A DNA stretch of 64,000 nucleotides from a bacterium (GTDB taxonomy: Bacteria > Arandabacterota > Arandabacteria > Arandabacterales > Arandabacteraceae), in NCBI GenBank assembly GCA_029933125.1, contig JAOZOU010000001.1, positions 62,001 to 126,000 of the forward strand, read 5' to 3'. Of the stretch, positions 45,633 through 54,497 are shown in pieces. The position numbers and the translations under genes are program-made. Each line of letters starts with the position of its first letter. Position 1 is the first letter of the stretch. The notes under the pieces were generated by a model. The model saw only the letters and a list, made by a program, of their open reading frames with translations. It was not told the DNA's origin and ran no database searches.

Positions 45633-46061
45633 CCTCCGAAGCGTCCCCGCTGTGTCCCGGGCAGCATCGTCTGTGCTCTATGCTGACCCTGGACCGTGCC
45701 GGACTCCCGATATCGTAAGCCTGTTCCTCCTCAATGCGAGCCCCTGGTGGGGGATTGGCTACCCCCACCAGTGTAAGAGCGTGACGGCAATGCTCCAGCC
45801 ACGAATGAGGTTCATTGACCTAGTCCAGCACGATTCGTGCCAAAGATCAGGATGAATACTACCTTATCCTGGGGTAGCGCTTTGGGGATAGGCAGGTTGA
45901 TATGTGCATGTTATCTGCCAAAAACCCAAATGATTATATGATGGAGATGGACATCTTGGCATGCCACTATCGCCGCTATAGGCATGATGAAATCGAGGAA
46001 GGTGAAGCAAGATCACCCTGCCATGTGCAAGAACCTTCACACTGGTGCAGCATCTCACACA
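45633..46061. other. Hairpin-rich noncoding region (candidate structured RNA)
   Basis: 429 bp without a credible gene. It contains a perfect 10-bp stem with 8-nt loop (45744-45771, CTGGTGGGGG/CCCCCACCAG), GGG-CAGCAT/ATGCTG-CCC (45659-45689), GCACGA/TCGTGC (45828-45840), CAGGAT/ATCCTG (45848-45871) and CATGCC/GGCATG (45960-45986). A minus-strand TATAAT (45933-45938) without a good -35 could start a transcript of about 315 nt ending at the 45612 hairpin. It matches no tmRNA, RNase P, SRP, 6S or riboswitch hallmark that I can recognise. Confidence 0.4.
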
Positions 46062-47432
46062 CTAATCTCGCAGGCTGTGGGCTTTCATTTTGGCAAGGAG
46101 GCTCCGATAGCTTATCTGGAGGTAGCGAGCTGTCTGCCGTCGATTGCCATTGAAGCGGTGCAACGCCTCAGCTATAAATTCTCGCTCCGCCTCTCGAAGG
46201 CGCGCTCGAAGCGAGCGAGATGACTTGGAATTCCCATCTGGATAAACCTGTCGATGTCGTCTCGAGAGCACCACGTCTGAGAGGATAGCATCCTCGCTGC
46301 CGGTCATAATAACCCTTCGCATCATCTGGCGAAGTTCCCTAACATTGCCTGGCCAGTCATAGGTACGGAGTAGCTGGAGCGAGTCCTCCGAGAGGTTGAC
46401 CACAGGTCTATTGAAGCGCTTTGCCCAAACGTTGATAAAATGCTGGGCAAGCTCGATAACATCGTCACCACGCTCACGTAAGGGAGGCAACTCAATCCAC
46501 TCCTCCCTTAACCTAAAGAGCAGATCTTCCCGTAGCTTTCCACTGGCAAGAGCTTTAGCTATGTCCACATTCGTTGCACCGATGAAACGTGCCTGGGTTG
46601 TAAGCACTCTCCCCTCACCCCCAACCCGTCTGTATGTAGATGTCTCGATTACAAGCAGAAGTGAGGCTTGTATTGAGGGAGGAATTTCAGCAAACTCGTT
46701 AAGGAAAACTGTTCCCCTGCCCGCTGCCTCGATTCTACCGTACCGCCTCTTGTAGGCACCTGTAAAGGAGCCACGCTCATGCCCGAAAAGTTCCGATTGA
46801 AAAAGCGTTGGAGGAATCCCTGGACAGAAGAGATGCTCAAAGGGTTCATTTCGCCTATTGGACTCGTAGTGAATTACGCCAGCTACAAGATCCTTACCTA
46901 CACCTGGTTCACCGGTCAGAAGCACTGCTGAATCGCTGGCAGCACATTCGAGGATGCGCTTCTTAACCTGCTTCATGGGCTCGCTACTACCAATCACCTG
47001 ATCAATCCCAACTTCTCCAAGCCGCTTCTCTGCCCGGAGCGAAACAAGCTCAGCTTCCATCTCCTTGTGACGAAGCTCCTTCTCTATGACTATGAGGATC
47101 TTCTCAGGATCAAGCCCCTTCTCAGCAAAACTGTCAGCACCCATTTTCATTGCCGAAACGACAGTTTCAGTATCCCCAAAAGCTGAAAGCATCACTACAC
47201 AAACATTGTTGTCCCTTTCCCTTATGGCTCTAAGTATTTGAAGACCATCTGTGCCGGGCATCTTAACATCAAGCAGTACAACATCTGGACTTTCGGCTAC
47301 AAAAGTGGGCAAGGCTTCATCGGGACTGCTACAGCTAACAATCTCATAACCTCTCTCCCTGAGGAGATCACAACATGACCAGAGGCTCTCAAGCTTATCA
47401 TCCACTACAAGCACTTTCCTTTTCGCAGCCAT
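46062..47432 (-). CDS. NtrC-family response regulator with altered AAA+ motifs
   Basis: 456 residues: receiver (about 5-120), sigma-54 activator AAA+ domain (about 145-375), Fis-type HTH at the C-terminus (RQTARYLQISYRSLLAKM). The receiver Asp (LLDVKMPG) is present, but the conserved Lys-Pro reads EKG. Walker A is GEPGVGKD. The GAFTGA loop reads GSFTGA. In Walker B the catalytic Asp is Asn (VFLNEFAEI; AAC at 46698-46700), which should weaken ATP hydrolysis. Gene follows the giant kinase by 18 bp, so it is the probable partner. It may act as an inactive or non-classical activator. Confidence 0.9.
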   Translation of the reverse strand: MAAKRKVLVVDDKLESLWSCCDLLRERGYEIVSCSSPDEALPTFVAESPDVVLLDVKMPGTDGLQILRAIRERDNNVCVVMLSAFGDTETVVSAMKMGADSFAEKGLDPEKILIVIEKELRHKEMEAELVSLRAEKRLGEVGIDQVIGSSEPMKQVKKRILECAASDSAVLLTGEPGVGKDLVAGVIHYESNRRNEPFEHLFCPGIPPTLFQSELFGHERGSFTGAYKRRYGRIEAAGRGTVFLNEFAEIPPSIQASLLLVIETSTYRRVGGEGRVLTTQARFIGATNVDIAKALASGKLREDLLFRLREEWIELPPLRERGDDVIELAQHFINVWAKRFNRPVVNLSEDSLQLLRTYDWPGNVRELRQMMRRVIMTGSEDAILSDVVLSRRHRQVYPDGNSKSSRSLRARLREAEREFIAEALHRFNGNRRQTARYLQISYRSLLAKMKAHSLRD

Positions 47433-47450
47433 CGCAAACCACCCCTTGGT

Positions 47451-50400
47451 CTAGCCCATCACGATAGGTATCCAAACAGCAAAAGATGTGGTGCCGTCAC
47501 GTTCCTCTTCACATGTCAGATCTCCACCGAAAAGTCTCATACGTTTCCTTGCTGAGAAGAGCCCCAGCCCACTGCCCCCAGTCGTGCTGAAGAAAGCATC
47601 GAATATCTTGGAACGCATCTCCTTAGGCACACCGGGGCCTGAGTCCTTGACGAGAAGTTTGACAAAATCTGTCCCAAATCTTCGGTCACACCTGAGCTCG
47701 ATATGGATAGAACCCTCTTCACCTACAGCCACAAGGGAATTGGCAAGAAGATTCATCAGCACCTTCTTAAGATCTCTGCGATTGATAGAAACCGGTGGTA
47801 AATCATCCCTCGAACTGCAAGCCATCTCTATGCGTCTTCTCTTGGCATCGGGCACGATAACATCGAGGCATTCGGTGACAACATCTTTTGCATCAACTAT
47901 CTCAGGCTTATGCCGTGTTGGATTAGCAATCTCAACGAGCTCGTCAACTAGATGCCTGAGCGTCTCGACCTCCTCGAAGGTGTCCTTAAGCAACTTCTGA
48001 GGTGGTTGCCCGTCCTTGTGTGCAGACAGCCTTGCCAGAACATCCTTGATTCGCACGACTGGATATTTGAGGTCATGAGCTACCTCACCGAGCGTCTCAC
48101 TGGCAACCTCAAGCTCGCGCATCTTCCAGGCAGCCAATGAAGATCCCTGAATTGCTCCGGCAGCGCCAGCGGCAAGGCAGGTAAAGCAGATTTCATCAGC
48201 AGAAACGACCTTTGACTGAGGCAGCTCCACCACCAAAGCACTCCATCCACTGCCGTTTATAGCAAAAGGAACAGCCATGAACCATGTCCCCATTCGCTTT
48301 TCAAAATCGAGATCGCCAAGCGTAGCGGCAGCCCTTTCACTAACGAGATCCAGGAAACGCCGATCTCTAAAACGGCACGTAGAGACTCTTCGCTCCCTCT
48401 TTGTCCATCTCCTTTCACAGAAACCATTGGCAAGAGCTCTTGAAAGAAAATCTCTCAAAGCATCTGCATGGACACCATGGGTTCGCAAGACTGGATAACA
48501 CCTCTCCGGGTTCGAGCCATCAATAGGCCTTATCCACAGACCTCGACCACTTGAGAAAACCACAAAGCATCTCTCCGCACCGAGATAGGTACTGACCTCA
48601 TCGGCAACGATTGCGGTCGCACTTGATCTTGATGGTGCCTGAGCAATTCGGAGTGCCAGCCTCCCAAACGCCTCCCACTGTCTCCGCTCGACTCGTATTT
48701 CACCGACATACCGACCCAAGGGAATCGATACCTCAAGCTGGGCAACGAGAAGCTCACAAAGGCTGCAATCGAGGGAATCAAAAGACCCTGACTTTCTCCA
48801 TACTGTTAGGAGTCCCCCACTTGCTCCAAGGTGAATCTGAGCAAGAAGCATGTTCGGGCGAATCTGCCTTAGCTTCTTCTCTATCCCCCCACCAATTCCC
48901 AACCCGGCAACGGTGCTTTCAAAGACGTCACTAGGTATTTGACCAGAAGGAGGTGGCGTCCCGCGATAGACATATGAGCTATTCTCCAAGCCACCATCGG
49001 GATCTGTAACGAGGAGGCTCACGAAATCTGCTACAAGAATACGCTTAGCTTCCTCAACAAAGTAGTTGGTAAGGGCTTCCATACCTCTCAGTGATCTAAA
49101 GGCTATGCCGGATTGAGCAACTAGCGCCAGCCTTGAGAGGGCTTCTTGCAATTGCTCATTCAGCCCTGAGAGCTCTTTTGTCCGCTTATTAAGCATGGTC
49201 TCGATCTGTCGGACATAACCTCGCCGCTCATCCTTCGGAACATCATCTGCTTTGTGAAATCTTACGATCTGAATGAGTGATGAAACCTGGCTGTCTGAGA
49301 CAATTGGTAGATAGGTGATATCTATGTGCCGAATCGAATGTCTTATCTTGCTTGAGAGATAAAGTGGGCCAGTTCTCACTGGCTTCGCTCTTGCAATGGC
49401 CTCAGCTCTATAGGCTACCAAGATCTCAGGCTCTTCAACAGCCGCAGCGAAAATTTCGTCTTCACGCTTGCCAATCACTTCATGTTTTGTCTTGGCCACA
49501 GCTCTGAGTAGAACATCGTTTACCTCGAGAATCCTCCCGCTTCCATCAATGACAGAAACACCCTCATCAATTGCATTTGTTATTAGCCTCAGGCGTTCAC
49601 GCTCGCATTCCAGCTGCTTTTTCGCACGCACTATGTCTGTAAGACTTTCAATGACTATGAGACATGCCTTTCGCCCGTCAAGCACAATCGGATAGAGCTT
49701 CAAGGTTATGTAGACGGGCTCATCACTTGTTGGCAGTGGGTAGGCAACTGTGGGAACAGTGATTGTCTCATCATCCCCTATGACCCTCTCAAACATAGAC
49801 ATGAGATCCGATGCAACACTGAGTTTAGTCCACTCATCAAGCTTCTTGCCAACAAGGCGGTCAGCCTGGAGTCCGAAACGTCTAAGTATCGACTCGCTCA
49901 CCCTGACTATGGTGCCGTCCTCTCCAACAACAACATATCCCACATCGAGGTCAGCCATGGCTTTGGCTAGTATTTCACGCTCTTCAGCAAGGCTGCGTGT
50001 GGTCGAAGCAAGAAGCCTCTTGACCTCGAAGAATTCAGTGAGATCGTGAATCTGGAGGGCCACATAGGCACCGATATCTCCGATAATACTCAATGGATGG
50101 GCAGTAACCCTGAAATCACGCCTTCCCTTGTGGGTAGTAGCAGAAACTTGTGCCGTGGCAAACTCAGCACCCCGAGCTAGCTCCCTGTAGAGATGCCTAA
50201 CTCGGGAAACATCGTCCCAAGCGATGTCCCTTAGGAGATTCACGCCTGATGGGTTCGCTTGCCCCACAACATCACGCCCAGGCTCGTTCATTGTTATGAC
50301 ATTGCCGTCAAAATGAGTTAGGAAAGTTGGTAAGCCTTTCTCAAAGGCCACCTTGGCAAGAAGATCGAGTACCTTGGCATCCACCTGGTGCTCTGCCCTG

Positions 50401-51176
50401 GGCAGCAGTGAGAGTAGCGCCACACATCCCCGAACTCCACTCTTACCACCACATAGAGGCCATCCCCTCACCGAGGCAAATGTTATTCCCCTACGTGTGG
50501 TTGGAAGGGCGTATGCCTCAAGATCGATGCTCCTGCCCATACGCAGGGCGAATTCAGCTTGACGTTCAAGCACGCTGGCTTGCTCCGATTTGATTCGCTC
50601 CGAAAGCTTTATGCCAATAACCTCCTCCTCCCCCAGATTAAAGGCCTTGAGGAATTCACCGTTGCAACCTAATCCTCTCAGCTTCTCATCCAGCACATAA
50701 GCGCAGATGCCAAAGCTTTCGAGCAAGTCTCTGAGTATCCTTGAAGCAACTGGATCACGCGGAGTCTGTCTGAAAAAGACTGCAACGCAGACTCGCCTGC
50801 CTGTAATCAGACCTGGAAAGAAACCCACTGAGCCATTGTTGGGACCCGACCCCTCCATACGCAACTGCATAACGAAGGCGTAAGTAGCTAGCTTGAGGCA
50901 AGAGGCTATTATCGGTTTGATTGTTTGGAGGTGCTTTGGTAAACTGATGGATTGAACTTTCTGAGGTCCGCCGCGCACCCTCGCAAGAAACTCCTCACCC
51001 GACGTGTTTGCAAATAGGATGCGGGCAGGGCTCTTGAAAACAAGGACGGGAACGGCAAGATCGTCAATTACATGCTTTACAAAGCTATAATTGGCAGTTT
51101 TGGGAAATCGAAAAAACGTGTCTAAAACGTTCTTGCTTTGATGTTCGAGCGCTTGTCTATGCAATTTGGTGCACAT
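47451..51176 (-). CDS. Large multi-PAS/GAF sensor histidine kinase
   Basis: About 1241 residues with no membrane helix, so probably cytoplasmic. At least four PAS-like modules (about 40-110, 165-270, 280-400, 420-530 and 545-670) precede a coiled coil, two GAF-like regions (about 710-850 and 870-1010) and HisKA/HATPase_c. The H-box is VAHDLKYPVV, N-box NLLANSLVAV, G1 DSGPGVP, G2 GGSGLGLFSA, all intact. An ATG at 51197 overlaps the -10 element of its promoter, so the ATG at 51176 (MCTKLHRQ) is preferred although it has no clear Shine-Dalgarno. It pairs with the downstream regulator. Confidence 0.9.
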   Translation of the reverse strand: MCTKLHRQALEHQSKNVLDTFFRFPKTANYSFVKHVIDDLAVPVLVFKSPARILFANTSGEEFLARVRGGPQKVQSISLPKHLQTIKPIIASCLKLATYAFVMQLRMEGSGPNNGSVGFFPGLITGRRVCVAVFFRQTPRDPVASRILRDLLESFGICAYVLDEKLRGLGCNGEFLKAFNLGEEEVIGIKLSERIKSEQASVLERQAEFALRMGRSIDLEAYALPTTRRGITFASVRGWPLCGGKSGVRGCVALLSLLPRAEHQVDAKVLDLLAKVAFEKGLPTFLTHFDGNVITMNEPGRDVVGQANPSGVNLLRDIAWDDVSRVRHLYRELARGAEFATAQVSATTHKGRRDFRVTAHPLSIIGDIGAYVALQIHDLTEFFEVKRLLASTTRSLAEEREILAKAMADLDVGYVVVGEDGTIVRVSESILRRFGLQADRLVGKKLDEWTKLSVASDLMSMFERVIGDDETITVPTVAYPLPTSDEPVYITLKLYPIVLDGRKACLIVIESLTDIVRAKKQLECERERLRLITNAIDEGVSVIDGSGRILEVNDVLLRAVAKTKHEVIGKREDEIFAAAVEEPEILVAYRAEAIARAKPVRTGPLYLSSKIRHSIRHIDITYLPIVSDSQVSSLIQIVRFHKADDVPKDERRGYVRQIETMLNKRTKELSGLNEQLQEALSRLALVAQSGIAFRSLRGMEALTNYFVEEAKRILVADFVSLLVTDPDGGLENSSYVYRGTPPPSGQIPSDVFESTVAGLGIGGGIEKKLRQIRPNMLLAQIHLGASGGLLTVWRKSGSFDSLDCSLCELLVAQLEVSIPLGRYVGEIRVERRQWEAFGRLALRIAQAPSRSSATAIVADEVSTYLGAERCFVVFSSGRGLWIRPIDGSNPERCYPVLRTHGVHADALRDFLSRALANGFCERRWTKRERRVSTCRFRDRRFLDLVSERAAATLGDLDFEKRMGTWFMAVPFAINGSGWSALVVELPQSKVVSADEICFTCLAAGAAGAIQGSSLAAWKMRELEVASETLGEVAHDLKYPVVRIKDVLARLSAHKDGQPPQKLLKDTFEEVETLRHLVDELVEIANPTRHKPEIVDAKDVVTECLDVIVPDAKRRRIEMACSSRDDLPPVSINRRDLKKVLMNLLANSLVAVGEEGSIHIELRCDRRFGTDFVKLLVKDSGPGVPKEMRSKIFDAFFSTTGGSGLGLFSARKRMRLFGGDLTCEEERDGTTSFAVWIPIVMG

Positions 51177-51195
51177 CCGTTTGTCTGATATACCC

Positions 51196-51225
51196 ATTTT
51201 ATCAGCAATTCCAGACCTATGTCAA
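51196..51225 (-). promoter_or_regulatory. Promoter of the giant kinase-regulator operon
   Basis: TTGACA (51220-51225), 18-nt spacer, TAAAAT (51196-51201) on the minus strand. The last base of the -10 is part of the upstream ATG codon at 51197, so that codon cannot be transcribed as a start from this promoter. Confidence 0.7.
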
Positions 51226-51300
51226 GCATTCTCTGCACACATGTATCGTTTTGCACCCTCAGGTGCAACATTATTTACAACCGCTGAGCCAAACCCGAAA

Positions 51301-51358
51301 TAAAAAAAATACACCGACTCGTGAGCTACTGCCCCTGTTCAGTAACCCCGAGCCGGTG
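51301..51358 (-). terminator. Rho-independent terminator after the DUF4384 gene
   Basis: On the minus strand a 10-pair stem (CACCGGCTCG/CGAGTCGGTG, one G-U) at 51312-51358, with an inner TACTG/CAGTA stem, is followed by ATTTTTTTTATTT. It ends the DUF3108-FN3-DUF4384 operon and insulates the kinase promoter. Confidence 0.85.
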
Positions 51359-51363
51359 CTTGC

Positions 51364-51383
51364 GACGGGTGACAGGACCCGTC
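51364..51383 (-). terminator. Accessory hairpin upstream of the terminator
   Basis: GACGGGT/ACCCGTC, 7-bp stem with a 6-nt loop, 34 bp after the DUF4384 stop. It has no T-tract of its own and may protect or assist the main terminator. Confidence 0.4.
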
Positions 51384-51417
51384 AGGATGAAGCAGCGCCA
51401 ATCCCCTTGCTAAGATC

Positions 51418-52650
51418 TTACCTCGATAACCGCCTCCTTTTGCTCTTGGGTGACCTTGAATGTGATTTCCCTTTTACCTTAGCCCGCACGGAGGGCATTG
51501 CCTTGACCTTAGTTGCACCTCGTGATACCAGCCTCTTTATCACCGCCAGAGGTGTGCGTGAATGCTTCTTTGATCTAAGATTGAAGGCTTTCTCGCGTTT
51601 AGCATCTGGCGACCTTCGTGGTACTTTTTTGTCTCCTTGAAGGTCCCTATGGACGATACGCCTGGTTCGAGCTTTGCTTACATCCGTCGCTCTTTTCTTG
51701 CCCCTGGGTTCACTTCGTGAATAAAGATTTCGAACACTCTGTTTCTTTTTAACACCGCTTGACCTCGTGAGGTTCCCGCTATCTCTTGCCCTAATTTCCC
51801 TGGCCGTGACAACCCGCGGAGACGGATCCATGCGTGATTTCCACTTGTAGATGCTCGGATAACCGCGACATGGCTTCCGGGCATAGCAAACGTAGCGAGG
51901 TCCACAGTAAACTCGCTTTGGTGAGCACCACCACCACCACGACCATGGATGAAAGCATGGATCACAATCAATGAAAGTTACTGTGAATCCGACGCAGACG
52001 CTAGTATATGGCCTTATGTGAGGATTGAAACCATGGCAATCGTAACAAACATACCTCGGATAAGGTACTCTGGCATCGACATAGAAATAGGTGAAATCTG
52101 CCCAAACTAGACCTTCTTCGATAAGATCAGGACAGATGAACTCATCTATGGTCTCCATGGCAATATATGGATCTCCATAGACTCTTGATGGCAAAGCACA
52201 GCCCCAGTAGTCGTTGAAGTTGCCCCAGCTGACCTCATAGCCATATGTCTCATACCCCCGACATCCATTCCAGTAGAGGCGTCTGAAGGGCTCGTATGAA
52301 GCAATCACATGGATATAAGCAATACCTGAAGGCCCAGACACATAGAACCTTGCGTGAGCCCCCCGGCCAATGCGATAAATATGTCCGGCTCTGACAAATC
52401 CATCACCGTAGCAATCCTGTGGGAAGAGTAGTCTGAGGTAGCCATCGGTATCAATCTCATACACAATTATGTAGCAATCCTGCGCAGGGCGGATACAGAT
52501 TTCAGCCAATTCGCCTGCATGGTAGATTGCCCCGTCGCCCCTATCACTCCAGATTTCAACATAAGGTGACTCACCCACAACATAGGCTTTGGCCTGACTT
52601 CCACTGAGCATTGCTGCACTGACTAACGCGATAACCAACATCTTCTTCAT
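51418..52650 (-). CDS. Exported DUF4384 protein with long basic tail
   Basis: About 410 residues from ATG 52650 (Shine-Dalgarno AAGGGGG; GTG 52659 is worse). Signal peptide (to AKA-Y, about 22), DUF4384 domain (about 25-120: VEIWSDRG, GELAEICIRPAQDCYIIVYEI), a Cys/Trp/Tyr-rich middle (about 120-275), and from about residue 280 a low-complexity tail of some 130 residues packed with Lys, Arg and Ser. The tail could bind lipid A, teichoic-like or nucleic-acid polyanions. Function unknown. Confidence 0.85.
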   Translation of the reverse strand: MKKMLVIALVSAAMLSGSQAKAYVVGESPYVEIWSDRGDGAIYHAGELAEICIRPAQDCYIIVYEIDTDGYLRLLFPQDCYGDGFVRAGHIYRIGRGAHARFYVSGPSGIAYIHVIASYEPFRRLYWNGCRGYETYGYEVSWGNFNDYWGCALPSRVYGDPYIAMETIDEFICPDLIEEGLVWADFTYFYVDARVPYPRYVCYDCHGFNPHIRPYTSVCVGFTVTFIDCDPCFHPWSWWWWCSPKRVYCGPRYVCYARKPCRGYPSIYKWKSRMDPSPRVVTAREIRARDSGNLTRSSGVKKKQSVRNLYSRSEPRGKKRATDVSKARTRRIVHRDLQGDKKVPRRSPDAKREKAFNLRSKKHSRTPLAVIKRLVSRGATKVKAMPSVRAKVKGKSHSRSPKSKRRRLSR

Positions 52651-52668
52651 CCCAATCACCCCCTTGAG

Positions 52669-53469
52669 CTAGCCTCGTCTGCGAGGTGCCAGCTCGGTTG
52701 ACCAGCGCTTGATTTGAAGCGCCCAGTAAACAGCTATCCAGTCAGGTCCAACTGTCTCGACCCTGACCTTTCCGTAATAGCCGTCGCCTGTTCTCAGAAT
52801 GTATGTATGCCCGAGTATCACTTCGACGCCGTTGGGTGCGACTGACCATCCGCTTACAGGCGCTTCATCCACCTCATCGGGATGTTCAGTGTAGCCGTAG
52901 TCCTGGATTTGATTTGCACCGATCGGAACAATGCGTTTTATCCCTTCATCATCAACACTGAGATAGTAGTCCGCAAATGGATCATCGTAAGCAACTATTG
53001 TTATACCCTCATCTGGAAAAAGGGTGATGGCCGCCTGACTCTCGTCATATTCACTCGTAAACCAGTAAAGATCCCAACCCTCAGGCCGCGGCGTATCATC
53101 TACTGTCTCGTAGCTGAGCTCACTCTCGTTGCCACTGTAATCGAAAGCATCAACGGCATAGAAATATGTGAGCCCATTCACCACATCCTCATCGTAGAAC
53201 ACGGTTTCTTCATCGCCATCTACAGTCCCAATCCTGCGATAACGTCCTTCATCATGGCGTGAGCGATATACTCCATAGCCCGCAAGATCTTCCTCATAAA
53301 CGGGATTCCAGTAGACAACGACGTAGCCATCACCGGTTATCGAACCAACACCAGTTGGTACAGCAGGCGGCTGATTATCATAGCACGATTCATAACATGT
53401 CTCGCATGTTTCGCATCCAAGGATGAAGGCGATGACTGCAAGTGCCACAGCAAGATAGAGGTTTCTCAT
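52669..53469 (-). CDS. Fibronectin type III lipoprotein
   Basis: 266 residues. Lipobox FILGCET (Cys near 19) followed by more Cys (CETCYESC), then a single FN3 domain (about 35-125: PAVPTGVGSITGDGYVVVYWNP) and a C-terminal beta-rich domain (about 130-266). Start ATG overlaps the DUF3108 stop; GGAGG 5 nt upstream. Probably outer-membrane or surface displayed. Role unknown. Confidence 0.85.
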   Translation of the reverse strand: MRNLYLAVALAVIAFILGCETCETCYESCYDNQPPAVPTGVGSITGDGYVVVYWNPVYEEDLAGYGVYRSRHDEGRYRRIGTVDGDEETVFYDEDVVNGLTYFYAVDAFDYSGNESELSYETVDDTPRPEGWDLYWFTSEYDESQAAITLFPDEGITIVAYDDPFADYYLSVDDEGIKRIVPIGANQIQDYGYTEHPDEVDEAPVSGWSVAPNGVEVILGHTYILRTGDGYYGKVRVETVGPDWIAVYWALQIKRWSTELAPRRRG

Positions 53470-54185
53470 AGGGCACCTCCTTTGTGGCTATCAATGAGAT
53501 AGGCAACAAAGTTACCAATGGCTATTTTGCTTCTAAGCAGGACCGGGAGTCTCAGGTGGTCGGCAGTGAGCCAGATAAGGATTTTGCCCTCTTTGATAAA
53601 TGGTCCTTCCTTGATCTCAGGCTCAATAACATAGCAGTCGTATGTCTTGTTGCCAAATTCAACAGTTTCCCTTCGCAGAACTTTGACGACAGCATCATAG
53701 GATGAACCGCCCTCGATAACCCTTACAGGAATCTCCTTTCCGACCTCAAGATGCTCACCTCGTATGTAGTATAGTGCTGAGAGAATGTCGAAAGTGCCAG
53801 GGACAACAGTCTTGGAGGTGCTATCAGTCTCCTCAGTGTACCTTATGATCTCATGCCTGCGATGCTTGCCCTCCTTGAGAGTCTTCTCAAAGTGAAGCGG
53901 GAGCAGTCTCGATGCATCGAATTCGCTCACTATGCGGTCATCAACCTCATAGAAGAGGGATATGAATTCATTCGACTGCGCTCGTGAAGTTATGCGAAAG
54001 ATTGCTTCACTTGTATCATGTGCCTGCTCTACCCTTAGCGATGCGAAGCCTGCAGGTATGCCCGCATAGTAAATCTTGTACTTTAGAATTTCACCATCGA
54101 GGAGTAAGGGCTGTGCTGAGGAATTAGCCACAACCGCAAAGCTTATTGCAATCACCAAAGTAGCAAAAGCAAGATTCTCAAGCAT
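53466..54185 (-). CDS. Exported DUF3108 protein
   Basis: 239 residues. Signal peptide (to about 24, NSSAQ) and a DUF3108 domain with GEILKYKIYYAGIPAG and a C-terminal IWLTADHLRLPVLL motif. A periplasmic beta-strand protein of unknown function. GGAGG Shine-Dalgarno. First gene of the three-gene exported-protein operon. Confidence 0.88.
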   Translation of the reverse strand: MLENLAFATLVIAISFAVVANSSAQPLLLDGEILKYKIYYAGIPAGFASLRVEQAHDTSEAIFRITSRAQSNEFISLFYEVDDRIVSEFDASRLLPLHFEKTLKEGKHRRHEIIRYTEETDSTSKTVVPGTFDILSALYYIRGEHLEVGKEIPVRVIEGGSSYDAVVKVLRRETVEFGNKTYDCYVIEPEIKEGPFIKEGKILIWLTADHLRLPVLLRSKIAIGNFVAYLIDSHKGGAL

Positions 54186-54497
54186 CTCATCCTCCAGCGT
54201 TTCCCTCAGCCTCCATCATTTCCACATGATCATTATGCATAGCGTGTGCCAGCATTCCCATATCAGCCGAAATCGCTTCAGAGGAGTCCCATCTTCGCCT
54301 AACTCCTTGCAAAAACACAAAATAATCTTATTCAGATTGGTGGAGCTCTAAGTTGAGAACCTACCTCTACCATGCCCCAATTCCCCTGAGTGTGTCTTCT
54401 GGACACACACATGTCTCCCATGGGAACGCATGGTGTGTCCCATCCCCTGGAGATGCCCAATATAATCCTCGAAGAGATGTTTAGATGGAGGAGATTT
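54186..54497. other. 312-bp intergenic region with palindromes
   Basis: Contains GTGTGTC-TTCTG-GACACAC (54390-54408), the 10-bp palindrome TCCCATGGGA (54416-54425) and a further GTGTGTCC near 54433. No T-tract or convincing promoter was found. It should hold the promoter of the DUF3108 operon and the rlmI 3' end. Confidence 0.4.

Noticed and set aside
45489-45686. Plus-strand 65-codon Lys/Pro-rich frame with GTG start
   Set aside because: It has no good Shine-Dalgarno and covers the minus-strand promoter and leader of the ABC operon and a terminator-like hairpin.
45633-46061. Known housekeeping RNAs (RNase P, tmRNA, SRP, 6S) or B12/TPP riboswitch
   Set aside because: I looked for the conserved GAGGAAAGUCC, tRNA-like CCA end, SRP GGAAG loop and riboswitch boxes on both strands and found none.
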